From NCBI GenBank assembly GCA_025517425.1, contig JAOPJY010000002.1, positions 124,001 through 188,000 of the forward strand: a stretch of 64,000 bases of DNA, in the 5' to 3' direction. The notes under the pieces were generated by a model. It saw only the letters and a list, made by a program, of their open reading frames with translations, ran no database searches and was not told the DNA's origin. Source of the DNA: Halobacteria archaeon AArc-dxtr1 (GTDB lineage: Archaea > Halobacteriota > Halobacteria > Halobacteriales > Natrialbaceae). Below, piece after piece: positions 48,879 through 57,340 of this stretch. How positions within the stretch are numbered: the stretch's first letter is position 1; every line of letters begins with the position of its first letter. Made by a program: the position numbers and the translations under genes.

Positions 48879-50705
48879 TCACTCCGAGACGTATCGGCCG
48901 CGAGCCTCGACGTCGTGCAGGCGCTCTAAGACCCGTTCGTCGCCGACCTCACGGTATCCCTCACGGACCGCCTCGCGCAGCGGTTCGGGGTCGCTCGCTG
49001 TGCCGACCAGACTCTGATCGAAGACGTGGAGATCCATCGCGTAGTCCTCGACGTGGTCGGTGTGGTAGCCGAGGCCGAAGTCGATGAGAGCGGTTCGGTC
49101 GCTATCGTGCTCACGGGCGTCGTCCGTTCGCTCGTTCGGCGGCGCGTGGCGCTGCTCGCGGTCTACGCCCGCTCGCCGATTTCGGGACGCGTCGCGTCCC
49201 GCTCGCCCGACCCGAACGTTGCGCGTCGTCGGGTCGCCGTGGACGAAGCCGGCAGTGTGTAATCGCGCGAGGTGGCGACCGACGTCGCGGACGCGATCCG
49301 CGGAGAGCGCGTCCCGGAGATCCGACTCGCCGACGTACGCGAACTCGAGGCGCGCCTCGCGGGGGTCGACGTCCGAGAGGACCGGCGTCGGGACCCCCTC
49401 GCGCCTGGCGAGACTCGTCAGTCGCGCCTCGATCCGGGTCCGTTCCGTTCGAAGGCGATCGTCTAACTGAGGGTGACGGTAGCGCTTCTCCCGGCGGCGC
49501 TTGGTCACGCGTCCGGCGTCGGGCTCGAGGTCGACGACGGCTTCGGCGCCCTGGACGGGATCCTCGTTGCGGCCGAGCGTCAGATCCGGTTCGTCGGTGC
49601 GTTCGCGGCTCCGTTCGTCACCGCTCGGGGTTCCGAGGTCCTCGCTTCGCTCGGACCTTCCGCGCCAGGTCACGGGCACTTGATCGGGTCGGAAGTCCGG
49701 ATTCACCCGAGAGTCCTCGATCGCGAGCGTGTCGCCGGCGTCGTACATCTTCGCGCCCAGCACGGCGATCATGCCCGCGTTGTCCCGCAGAAATCGAGGC
49801 TCGGGGGCGTGGAAGCTGGCCCCGCGTTGCTCGCACATCTCCCCGAGCATCTCCCGGAGGCGAGCGTTCTGGCCGACGCCGCCGCCCAGCACGAGTTCGT
49901 CGCTGCCAGTCAGCGAGAGCGCGCGCTCTGAAACCTCGGTGAGCATCCCGAAGATGTTCTCCTGTAGCGAGAAGCAGACGTCTGCAACCGGCACGCCGTC
50001 GTCGTAGGCCTGCTTGGCCGCCGACATGATCCCCGAGAAGGAGAAGTCCATCCCCTTGACGACGTAGGGGAGGTCGACGTACTCGCCGTCTTTCGCCGCC
50101 GTTTCGACCTTTGGGCCACCAGGGTGAGACCAGCCGACGTGACGCGTGAACTTGTCGATGGCATTGCCGACACCGGTGTCCATCGTCTCGCCGAGCACCT
50201 GGTAGCGACCGTTTCGGTACGCAAGCAGGTGGGCGTTCGCCCCACTCGCGTTCAGACAGACCGGCGAGTCGAAGCCGGAGGTGTGGCGGCCGATCTCGAG
50301 GTGGGCGACCATGTGATTTACCCCCACGAGAGGTACGTCCAACGCCTGGGAGAGCGCCCGGGCGGCGGTGCCGACGACGCGCAGGCAGGGGCCGAGACCG
50401 GGGCCGCGGGAGAAGGCGACGGCGTCGACAGGCGCCGCCTGGTGGCCCGACGAGTGCTGCTCGTCGCCGTCCTGTGGTGGCTCGTCGGCGGCGAACGTCT
50501 CGCGGGCGTGCTCGAGTGCCGTTTCGACGACGCGAGGGATCGCGTCGTGCATGTGCTCGGCAGCCTCGCGAGGATGAATGCCGCCGCTATCGGGCTCGTA
50601 GGCGTCGGTCTCGATAAAAACGTCGTCGGTTTCGGAATCGTACACCGCGGCGCTTGCCGCCCAGGCAGTGCCCTCGATTCCGAGAATTCGAGTGCGGGTG
50701 CTCAC
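48879..50705 (-). CDS. kae1-bud32: Kae1-Bud32 fusion (KEOPS complex, t6A synthesis)
   Basis: A 608-residue bifunctional KEOPS subunit that transfers threonylcarbamoyl to A37 of ANN-decoding tRNAs. The Kae1 part (1-330) has iron-binding His131 and His135 (HMVAH) and the nucleotide segment VLGGGVGQNARLREM. The Bud32 part (from about 400) is a small atypical kinase with the catalytic loop VHGDPTTRNV and metal-binding LIDFGLGY. Two Arg/Asp-rich insertions are unusual: residues about 72-92, and an insert of about 40 residues between the catalytic loop and the DFG-like motif. The fusion is typical of haloarchaea. It is last in a rps24e-rps27ae-kae1 order. Confidence 0.95.
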   Translation of the reverse strand: MSTRTRILGIEGTAWAASAAVYDSETDDVFIETDAYEPDSGGIHPREAAEHMHDAIPRVVETALEHARETFAADEPPQDGDEQHSSGHQAAPVDAVAFSRGPGLGPCLRVVGTAARALSQALDVPLVGVNHMVAHLEIGRHTSGFDSPVCLNASGANAHLLAYRNGRYQVLGETMDTGVGNAIDKFTRHVGWSHPGGPKVETAAKDGEYVDLPYVVKGMDFSFSGIMSAAKQAYDDGVPVADVCFSLQENIFGMLTEVSERALSLTGSDELVLGGGVGQNARLREMLGEMCEQRGASFHAPEPRFLRDNAGMIAVLGAKMYDAGDTLAIEDSRVNPDFRPDQVPVTWRGRSERSEDLGTPSGDERSRERTDEPDLTLGRNEDPVQGAEAVVDLEPDAGRVTKRRREKRYRHPQLDDRLRTERTRIEARLTSLARREGVPTPVLSDVDPREARLEFAYVGESDLRDALSADRVRDVGRHLARLHTAGFVHGDPTTRNVRVGRAGRDASRNRRAGVDREQRHAPPNERTDDAREHDSDRTALIDFGLGYHTDHVEDYAMDLHVFDQSLVGTASDPEPLREAVREGYREVGDERVLERLHDVEARGRYVSE

Positions 50706-50785
50706 GGGTTGGAGACCGCCCGCTCACGGGTCGTCGTACTCCCCGTTCGCGTGTCTCGAGGCATCTCGCTACGCTCGATACCTCG

Positions 50786-50920
50786 CTACTCCCACTCAGT
50801 GTAGCCGCACTTGCCGCAGTGCTGGCGGTCGCCGTGGTCGGCGAGGAAGGAGTCGCCACAGCGAGGACACGCCTCGCGCTCGGCGGCGCCGTCGTCGCCG
50901 TAGATCTCGTAGTGCGCCAT
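50786..50920 (-). CDS. rps27ae: 30S ribosomal protein S27ae
   Basis: A 44-residue zinc-ribbon ribosomal protein, easily missed for its size. The translation starts [20 protein letters not shown] and continues [20 protein letters not shown], ending TEWE. Four Cys in two CxxC knuckles bind zinc. Archaeal S27ae lacks the ubiquitin fusion of eukaryotes. Its ATG directly follows the rps24e stop (no gap), so they form an operon that may continue into kae1-bud32 about 80 nt downstream. Confidence 0.95.
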   Translation of the reverse strand: MAHYEIYGDDGAAEREACPRCGDSFLADHGDRQHCGKCGYTEWE

Positions 50921-51235
50921 TTAGGCCTCCTCCGCTTCGGGCTCGGCTTCCTCGCCGGCGCCGATCTTGTTTCGCTCTAGCATGTGCTCCTGTTCGACGT
51001 CGCGGGCGAAGTCGGCCGTCTCGTAGACCTTCGCGTGGCCGACGGTCGTTCGCATCCCGAACTTGGTGTCGAGCTTTCGGATGACGACCTCGTCTGCGTC
51101 CTTGTTCAACATTGCCGCGAGGCTGTCGCGGACCTGCAGACGGGAGGGTGTAGCTTCCTCGTGGGTTAGTTCGAATGTAACGTCCGTTCGGTGCAACATG
51201 GGATTCTCGTCTTCCGAGAGGATGTCGACGTCCAT
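50921..51235 (-). CDS. rps24e: 30S ribosomal protein S24e
   Basis: A 104-residue small-subunit protein. The family pattern MDVDILSEDENPMLHRTDVT, FELTHEEATPSRLQVRDSLA and VIRKLDTKFGMRTTVGHAKV is complete, followed by an acidic tail typical of halophiles. The ATG at 51235 fits. It is the first gene of the rps24e-rps27ae group. A weak AT-rich box (agtatccc, near 51255) lies upstream. S24e/S27ae neighbours are conserved in archaea. Confidence 0.96.
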   Translation of the reverse strand: MDVDILSEDENPMLHRTDVTFELTHEEATPSRLQVRDSLAAMLNKDADEVVIRKLDTKFGMRTTVGHAKVYETADFARDVEQEHMLERNKIGAGEEAEPEAEEA

Positions 51236-51422
51236 GATATCACTCAGTTGCTCTAGTATCCCCCTGTAGCGCCTAAAAGGATTTCGAAGCGACTGGTCGG
51301 CGTCTCCGGGTCGTCAGTCCTCGTTCGGCGGTTCACCAGCGTCGAGGGTGGAGTGACCCCGGGTTGCGCGCGTCGGCGTGGAGCGTCGCGTCTCCAAACT
51401 GTCGGACTCGTCTTCCGCGACG

Positions 51423-52448
51423 CTAGCTGTCGTGTTCTCCGTCCGTGACGGTCAGTCCCCGTGGTGTCCGTCTCTCGAACTCGTCGTCCCAGTCGATTTC
51501 GAGAGGGTTCCAGGAGTCGCCGAAGTCAGCCGAACGAAACAGGCCGCGGTTGGTCGCACCGTAGACGACTGCTGGTTGATCGGTGGTCACGAACTCGGCT
51601 CTGACAACGCCCTCACCGGTCGGGAGCCCGCCGCCGTCGAGGCGTTTCCAGGGCTCGTCGCCCGCTCGGCAGTAAACGTAGGCGTCGGCGGAGTCGGCTC
51701 GGTGGGCCGTCGAGGCACCGGTCGCACTCGAGACGAGGACTCGGTCGGGGTTGCCGGGGTCTGGGACAACCGACCAGCAGTAGCGGTGGTCGAGCCCTTT
51801 CTGGGGGCGCTCCCACGACTCGCCACCGTCTTCCGAGGCAGCGAAGCCGTCTCCCGCGGCCGTGTAGACGAGCCCCTCGCGGTCGGGGTGAGTCGCCAGG
51901 CTGTGGTTGTCCCGGCGGGATCCGGGTGGGCGCTCCTGCCAGGTGTCGCCGCCATCCGTACTGAACACGAACGCGCCTGCCTCGATCCCGACGTAGAGCC
52001 GGTCGGGGTCGAAGGGGTCGACCTCGATCCACCGGACATGGTGGGTGTCTGGCCTCGGCGGGAAGTACCACTCCGGCTCAGAGGGAAGGTCGGTGATCCC
52101 GTCGAGGTGAGTCCAGGAGTTGCCCCCATCCGTCGAGCGATAGACGCGACTCGGCTCCGTGCCGGCGTAGACGACGTCGGCGTCGTGGGGGCTGATCGCA
52201 AGGGCGGTGACGGCGTTGGGCTCGAAGTCCGTCTCGAGGCGCTCGAAGGTATCGCCGCCGTCGGCAGAGCGGTAAAGACCGGACTCGAAGGTGCCGGCGA
52301 AGACGCGTTCGGGCGCGTCGGACGAGACGGTGACGCACTCCAGTCGGTGCCCCTCGAGACGGTCGGCTCGGTTCCAATGCTCGGTATCGTCCGGATCACC
52401 CGTACAGACGAGTAGTCGGTCGGGTAGGGCGAGGGAGACGAAGGCCAT
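51423..52448 (-). CDS. BNR-repeat beta-propeller protein (Ycf48/sortilin-like)
   Basis: A 341-residue soluble protein made of repeated sialidase-type motifs: GLYRSADGGDTFERLE, RVYRSTDGGNSWTHLD, FVFSTDGGDTWQERPP, ASEDGGESWERPQKG and LFRSADFGDSWNPLE, each with the S-x-D-x-G-x-T/S-W core. These build a beta-propeller of about six blades, as in exo-sialidase-like and photosystem-assembly Ycf48 proteins. No signal peptide is seen, so it is probably cytosolic. Catalytic residues of true sialidases are not identifiable. The role is unknown and could be protein-protein scaffolding. Confidence 0.82.
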   Translation of the reverse strand: MAFVSLALPDRLLVCTGDPDDTEHWNRADRLEGHRLECVTVSSDAPERVFAGTFESGLYRSADGGDTFERLETDFEPNAVTALAISPHDADVVYAGTEPSRVYRSTDGGNSWTHLDGITDLPSEPEWYFPPRPDTHHVRWIEVDPFDPDRLYVGIEAGAFVFSTDGGDTWQERPPGSRRDNHSLATHPDREGLVYTAAGDGFAASEDGGESWERPQKGLDHRYCWSVVPDPGNPDRVLVSSATGASTAHRADSADAYVYCRAGDEPWKRLDGGGLPTGEGVVRAEFVTTDQPAVVYGATNRGLFRSADFGDSWNPLEIDWDDEFERRTPRGLTVTDGEHDS

Positions 52449-52515
52449 GCTAGAACGGACGGCGGGATCGAACAGAAAGGTTCGCCCGGCGTGAGAGAGA
52501 CACCAACGCGGTAAC

Positions 52516-52926
52516 TCAGTCGGCGGCGAACAGTTCGCGGTCCATATACTTCCCGCCGACCCAGCACTCGGCGGCGAGCCAGACGACGAAGACTGCCATG
52601 GGCACCAGCAGCAGGTCCCAGACGACGCCCGGTCCCGAAATCTCGAGAACGCTCACCACCGCGCTGGTGGTGAGAAAGAGTCCGAGCACGGCGAGGGGGA
52701 GGGCCGCGAGTCGGTTCCACGGAATCGCCACCGGGCCGACGGAGAGCCGATTTCGAGTGCCAGCGAGGAGGAATGTGACGCCGACGAGCGCGAACAGACC
52801 GGCGACCGCGATACCCTCCAACGTCTCCGGCGCCGCGAACAGCACGGCGAGCAGTACCAGTGCAGCGAGCATCGCGACGCCGCCGGCTGCGAGTCCGTGT
52901 CGGAACGTCTCTCGCTGATCGCTCAT
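52516..52926 (-). CDS. Small four-helix membrane protein
   Basis: A 136-residue protein with hydrophobic segments GVAMLAALVLLAVLFAA, GIAVAGLFALVGVTFLLAG, LPLAVLGLFLTTSAVVSVL and DLLLVPMAVFVVWLAAECWV, and a short polar N-terminus. No known motif is visible. The ATG at 52926 was preferred over one five codons upstream. It sits upstream of the beta-propeller gene on the same strand after a spacer of about 65 nt and could be its partner in one transcript, but there is no direct evidence. Confidence 0.7.
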   Translation of the reverse strand: MSDQRETFRHGLAAGGVAMLAALVLLAVLFAAPETLEGIAVAGLFALVGVTFLLAGTRNRLSVGPVAIPWNRLAALPLAVLGLFLTTSAVVSVLEISGPGVVWDLLLVPMAVFVVWLAAECWVGGKYMDRELFAAD

Positions 52927-53058
52927 ACCAGAACCGAACACGTCAGCCGGAATAGTTGTTTCGAGTGCGTCGGCGTCTCGGGCACGCAGCCGAGGTGATC
53001 GGCCGTCGAGGCGAGGGAAGATGTCCGCCGAGGAGAGGGGAGTTGGCCGTTGGACTGA

Positions 53059-56022
53059 TCAGTCGTCGTCCATCGGCGCCGTCACCGGCTCGACGCGCTG
53101 ACCGCGTGGCCCCTCAAGGTCGACGTCGGGGAGCAGGTCCCGGAGATACTGGCCCGTGTACGACACATTGTGCGCAGCGATTTCCTCGGGGGTGCCGGTC
53201 GCAACGATCTGGCCGCCGTTCTCGCCGCCCTCGGGGCCGAGGTCGATGACGTGGTCTGCGTTCTTGACGAGGTCGAGTTCGTGCTCGATGACGACGACGG
53301 AGTTGCCGCCGTCGACGAGCCGGTGGAGGACGTCGATCAGTTTGCGCTCGTCTGCAGAGTGGAGGCCCGTGGTGGGTTCGTCGAGCAGGTACAGCGTCTC
53401 GCCGGTGTCTTTCTTGCCCAGTTCCTCGGCGAGTTTGACCCGTTGGGCCTCTCCGCCCGAGAGCGTCGTCGAGGGCTGGCCGAGGGTCATGTAGTCGAGC
53501 CCGACGTCTTTCAACAGCTTCAATCGGCGGCGGATCTGGGAGTTCGCCTCGAAAAAGTCGTAGGCCTCGCCGACCTCCATCTCGAGGACGTCGGCGATCG
53601 TTTTGCCCTTGTAGGTGACGTCAAGCGTGGCGTCGTTGTACCGGGCGCCCCCGCACTCCTCGCAGGGGACGTAGACGTCCGAGAGGAAGTTCATGTCAAT
53701 TTTGACCGTCCCCTGGCCGCCACACTCCTCGCAACGCCCACCCTTGACGTTAAAGGAGAATCGGCCCTTCTCGTAGCCCCGTTGTTTCGAGAGTTTCGTC
53801 TGGGCGAACAGCTCGCGGACGTAGTCGAAGACGCCGGTGTAGGTGGCCGGGTTCGAGCGCGGCGTGCGTCCGATTGGACTCTGGTCGATCAGGCGAACGG
53901 TCTCGATCTGGTCGAGCCCCGCTAACTCGTCGTAGTCGCCCGGAATGACGGAGGTGTTGTCGTTCATCTCACGAGCAAGTCCCTTGTAGAGCACCTCGTG
54001 CATGAGCGTCGACTTGCCCGAGCCCGAGACGCCCGTGATCGCGGTGAAACAGCCAAGCGGAATCTCGACGTCCAGATCGGTGAGATTGTGCTGGCGAGCG
54101 CCGTGGATGCCGAGTGTGCCGTCGGCGTCCCGACGATCACCGGGAACCGGGATTTGCCGTCGCCCGGAGAGGTAGTCGCCGGTGACCGACTCCTCGCAGG
54201 CTTTGATCTCCTCGACGGGGCCGTTGACGACGACCTCACCGCCGCGCTTGCCGGGGCCGGGCCCCATGTCGACGACGGTGTCGGCGCGGCGCATCGTCTC
54301 CTCGTCGTGCTCGACGACGATGAGGGTGTTTCCGAGGTCGCGAAGCTCTTCTAGGGTGTCGAGCAGCCGATCGTTGTCGCGCTGGTGGAGCCCGATCGAA
54401 GGCTCGTCTAACACGTAGAGGACGCCGACGAGCCCGGAGCCGATCTGGGTCGCGAGTCGGATGCGCTGGCTCTCACCACCCGAGAGCGTCGCGGCTTCGC
54501 GGTCGAGCGTGAGGTACTCGAGCCCGACCTCGTCCATGAAGCCCAGACGCGCGCGGATCTCTTTGAGGATCTCCTCGGCGATCACCTTCTCGCGCTCGGT
54601 CAGGTCAGCCTCCATGGACTCGAAGTGTGCGAGTGCGTCGCCGATGCTCATCGCGTTGATCTCGGTGATCGCGGTGTCGTCGACGAGCACCGCCCGGGAG
54701 GCGGCCCTGAGGCGGGTGCCGTCACAGGCGGGACACGCCGTCGCGGACATGTAGTCCTCGATGTGCTCGCGCGTGGAGTCGGAGTCCGTCTCGAGGTAGC
54801 GACGCTCCAGATTGGGGATGACGCCCTCGAAGCGCTTTCGCTTGCGCCGGGTGCCGTTTTTCGTGTGGCGTTCGAACAGCACCTGGTCGCTGGTGCCATA
54901 GAGAAACGCCTGCTGGATGTCCTCGTCCAGTTCCTCGAACGGCGTCGACAGCGAGACGTCAAAATGTTCGGCGACGGCGTCGAGGCGGGTCCGGTAGTAC
55001 GATCGGCTGTAGCTCCAGGGTTCGAATACCTTCTTTAAGGGCTTCGAGGCGTCTTGAATCACGAGATCCTCGTCGACCTCTTTGGTCTCGCCTAAGCCCT
55101 CACACTCCGGACAGGCGCCGTGTGGGGAGTTAAACGAGAAACTGCGAGTCTCGATCTCGGGGACGTCGATCCCGCAGTGCGTACAGGCCAGATCCTTCGA
55201 GAACTCGACGACGAACCGGTCATCGGCCTCGTACTCGTCGCCGAGTGCGCCGGTCCGGCGGGCCTGCTCGCCCAGCTCGCTCGCGACGTCCTCGGGGGCG
55301 TCGGGAAGGATGACCTTGAGGACGCCTTCTGCCTCCTCGAGGGCGGTCTCGACGCTGTCGATGATCCGCGGTCGTGCTTCCGTCGAAACCGAAATCCGGT
55401 CGACGACGACGTCGATCGTGTGATCGAAGTTCTCGTCTAAGTCGGGCGTATCGAGCGTGAGGTCATGTTCCTCGCCGTCGACTTCCACCCGAGAGTACCC
55501 CTCCGAGACCAGCTCGTCGAACAAATCCTCGAAGGCACCCTTCTGGTCGCGAACGACGGGGGCGGCGAGCTTCGACTTCGTTCCCTCGGGGAGTTCGAGA
55601 ATGCGCTCGACCATGTTCTGGGCGGACTGCTCGCCGACCTCGCGGCCACAGTCGGGACAGTGAGGCGTGCCAACGCGGGCGTAGAGCAGTCGAAGGTAGT
55701 CGTGTAACTCGGTGACAGTTCCCACAGTCGAGCGGGGGTTGTTCGCGGCGTTCTTCTGATCGATCGAGATCGCCGGGGAGAGCCCGTCAACGGACTCGAC
55801 CTGCGGCTTGTCCATCTGCCCGAGGAAGTTTCGCGCGTACGCGGAAAGACTCTCGATATATCGGCGCTGGCCCTCGGCGTAGATCGTCTCGAACGCCAGC
55901 GAGGACTTGCCCGATCCCGAGAGTCCCGTGACGACGGTAAAGGACTCCCGAGGAATCGAGACGTCGAGGTCCTTCAGATTGTGCTCTTCTGCCCCCCGAA
56001 CCTCGATATGCTCCGAACTCAT
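53059..56022 (-). CDS. uvrA: Excinuclease ABC subunit A (UvrA)
   Basis: A 987-residue nucleotide-excision-repair damage sensor with two ABC ATPase modules. The first Walker A GLSGSGKSSLAFETIYAEGQ is near 33, and the second GVSGSGKSTLMHEVLYKG near 660. Signature motifs LSGGESQRIRLATQ and LSGGEAQRVKLAEE, with Walker B LDEPSIGLH and LDEPTTGLH, are present. Zinc knuckles include CPDCGR, CPECEGLG, and CEECGGQG...CEECGGARY. The length is slightly above the bacterial average. UvrB and UvrC are not in this window. The gene is monocistronic; ATG 56022 fits the conserved N-terminus. Confidence 0.97.
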   Translation of the reverse strand: MSSEHIEVRGAEEHNLKDLDVSIPRESFTVVTGLSGSGKSSLAFETIYAEGQRRYIESLSAYARNFLGQMDKPQVESVDGLSPAISIDQKNAANNPRSTVGTVTELHDYLRLLYARVGTPHCPDCGREVGEQSAQNMVERILELPEGTKSKLAAPVVRDQKGAFEDLFDELVSEGYSRVEVDGEEHDLTLDTPDLDENFDHTIDVVVDRISVSTEARPRIIDSVETALEEAEGVLKVILPDAPEDVASELGEQARRTGALGDEYEADDRFVVEFSKDLACTHCGIDVPEIETRSFSFNSPHGACPECEGLGETKEVDEDLVIQDASKPLKKVFEPWSYSRSYYRTRLDAVAEHFDVSLSTPFEELDEDIQQAFLYGTSDQVLFERHTKNGTRRKRKRFEGVIPNLERRYLETDSDSTREHIEDYMSATACPACDGTRLRAASRAVLVDDTAITEINAMSIGDALAHFESMEADLTEREKVIAEEILKEIRARLGFMDEVGLEYLTLDREAATLSGGESQRIRLATQIGSGLVGVLYVLDEPSIGLHQRDNDRLLDTLEELRDLGNTLIVVEHDEETMRRADTVVDMGPGPGKRGGEVVVNGPVEEIKACEESVTGDYLSGRRQIPVPGDRRDADGTLGIHGARQHNLTDLDVEIPLGCFTAITGVSGSGKSTLMHEVLYKGLAREMNDNTSVIPGDYDELAGLDQIETVRLIDQSPIGRTPRSNPATYTGVFDYVRELFAQTKLSKQRGYEKGRFSFNVKGGRCEECGGQGTVKIDMNFLSDVYVPCEECGGARYNDATLDVTYKGKTIADVLEMEVGEAYDFFEANSQIRRRLKLLKDVGLDYMTLGQPSTTLSGGEAQRVKLAEELGKKDTGETLYLLDEPTTGLHSADERKLIDVLHRLVDGGNSVVVIEHELDLVKNADHVIDLGPEGGENGGQIVATGTPEEIAAHNVSYTGQYLRDLLPDVDLEGPRGQRVEPVTAPMDDD

Positions 56023-56142
56023 CTAGCCACAGCCAGCGGCCGCACAAATGAAGGGCTGTCGGTTGGGAGATCGCGCGAGGTGAAAGTGAACGGGCACGCA
56101 GGGAAACTAACCGGGAACGGAGGAGATCGCACTCGAGTGCGT

Positions 56143-56382
56143 TCAGATCGTCCCCCGAAGGACGACCTCGTCGTCGATGCGGTCGAGCATGTCCTCTCTG
56201 ATCGTGTACGCCTCGTCGTCGGATCGATCCCAGCCAACTTTCGCCAGTGCGGTGTCGAGGAGGCTCGGATTTGGATCGACCGAGGCGGCGTCTCCGTCGA
56301 CGTTCGAGACGACTCCCAGTTCCTTGCCGTTGGCGTCGACGACCGTCTTGCCGACGTCGTCGTCGGTGAGCGAGGCAGCCAT
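56143..56382 (-). CDS. PRC-barrel-like small protein
   Basis: A 79-residue protein. The segment TDDDVGKTVVDANGKELGVV, SNVDGDAASVDPNP is a PRC-barrel-type beta strand pattern, followed by a helical region DTALAKVGWDRSDDEAYTIR. Such small barrels bind RNA, protein or membranes and are very common in haloarchaea. The ATG at 56382 precedes the barrel. It lies between uvrA and a convergent-spaced usp gene, all on the minus strand. The function is unknown. Confidence 0.78.
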   Translation of the reverse strand: MAASLTDDDVGKTVVDANGKELGVVSNVDGDAASVDPNPSLLDTALAKVGWDRSDDEAYTIREDMLDRIDDEVVLRGTI

Positions 56383-56482
56383 GGGGTCGGCTACCAGCGA
56401 CCCACACATAACCGTTTGGCCGTCGATCTCCGGTTTCCTTGAATCGGGAGGGTTTTCGCGTTCGTTATCAAGCTGATCAGAC

Positions 56483-56526
56483 CGTCGGCCTCAGTCGGAG
56501 TGATCGTCGGCCTCAGTCGGAGTGAT
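56483..56526. repeat. Tandem 22-nt repeat spanning the usp stop codon
   Basis: The unit CGTCGGCCTCAGTCGGAGTGAT occurs exactly twice (56483-56504 and 56505-56526), with a degenerate third start at 56527. On the coding strand the right copy encodes the last residues (HSD) and the stop of the stress protein. The left copy lies just beyond the stop. It looks like a replication-slippage duplication. Confidence 0.9.
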
Positions 56527-56950
56527 CGTCGGTCTCACCCGGAACGATCGTCACCGGAATCGTGGCGGTCCTGGCGAGTCGATCGGCGGTGCTCCCAATG
56601 ACCGCCCCCGAGAGTCCGCTGGTTCCGCGCTGGCCGACGAAGATTGCGTCGGCATCGATCTCGTCGGCGTAGTCGAGGATCGTCTCGGCGGGCTGGCCGC
56701 GACGAACCTCGGCGTGGATCTCGACGGTGTGGTCTCGGTAGGCGTCTCTCGCGTCCTCCACTAGCCGCCGTGCTGCCTGATTGAGTTCGTCGACCTCGGC
56801 GACGCCGAAGGTAAGTGTGGATCGGCTCGGCTCGACCACCGTGATTGCGTGGACGTCGGCATCGCAGGCTGCAGCGAGTGCGACGGCGCGGTCGAGCGCG
56901 GTCTGGGCTGTGTCGCTGTCGTCGACGGCGACCAGCAACCTATCGGTCAT
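56513..56950 (-). CDS. Universal stress protein (UspA family)
   Basis: A 145-residue cytosolic protein. It starts MTDRLLVAVDDSDTAQTALD and carries the nucleotide-binding signature GQRGTSGLSGAVIGSTADRL, ending ATIPVTIVP plus a short acidic tail. It is the second Usp in the window and only distantly similar to the one at 17184. The ATG at 56950 suits the conserved N-terminus. A 22-bp tandem repeat overlaps its stop codon. The physiological trigger is unknown. Confidence 0.9.
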   Translation of the reverse strand: MTDRLLVAVDDSDTAQTALDRAVALAAACDADVHAITVVEPSRSTLTFGVAEVDELNQAARRLVEDARDAYRDHTVEIHAEVRRGQPAETILDYADEIDADAIFVGQRGTSGLSGAVIGSTADRLARTATIPVTIVPGETDDHSD

Positions 56951-57340
56951 AGGAGACAGTATGGCGCTCTCAGGAATAAACGGTCGCATGCGAATCGATG
57001 TGCGCTGTGGGAGTCGGAGGGAGAGGTGAGTAGTGCGAACAATATCGATATCTACTGTCGAATATACCGTGACGACTACACGGGCACGATGGACGACGTG
57101 TGGGTCAACGGTGGCGGGTGAGTCGAGGTCACGGTCTCAGGCGGCGCTTGGCAGTTCGGTCATCATGAGAACGAGAGGTGTCAAGAGGAGCAGGCAGTCG
57201 GCAAGATGGCACCGGCCAGAATTTTAAGATGATACGCGTCCGAGAGCCACTCTAGTGACACCTCACCGGAGATTAACCGCGATTTCGGGTGGAGATCCAA
57301 ACGGGGTATACTCTTTGTCATCGAGTACAGTCGGTCTAGT
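56951..57340. other. 390-bp divergent spacer without a convincing gene
   Basis: Short open frames here have no coding character. The region holds an AT-rich block (acaatatcgatatctactg, near 57040) and a TATA-like gtatactc at about 57305-57313, some 30 nt above the start of the flavoprotein gene at 57341. That element is its probable promoter. Another AT-rich run (agaattttaagatgat, near 57216) has no assigned role. Confidence 0.5.

Noticed and set aside
57033-57227. 64-codon frame in the spacer upstream of the flavoprotein
   Set aside because: Unusual amino-acid composition, no promoter of its own and no conserved-looking segment.
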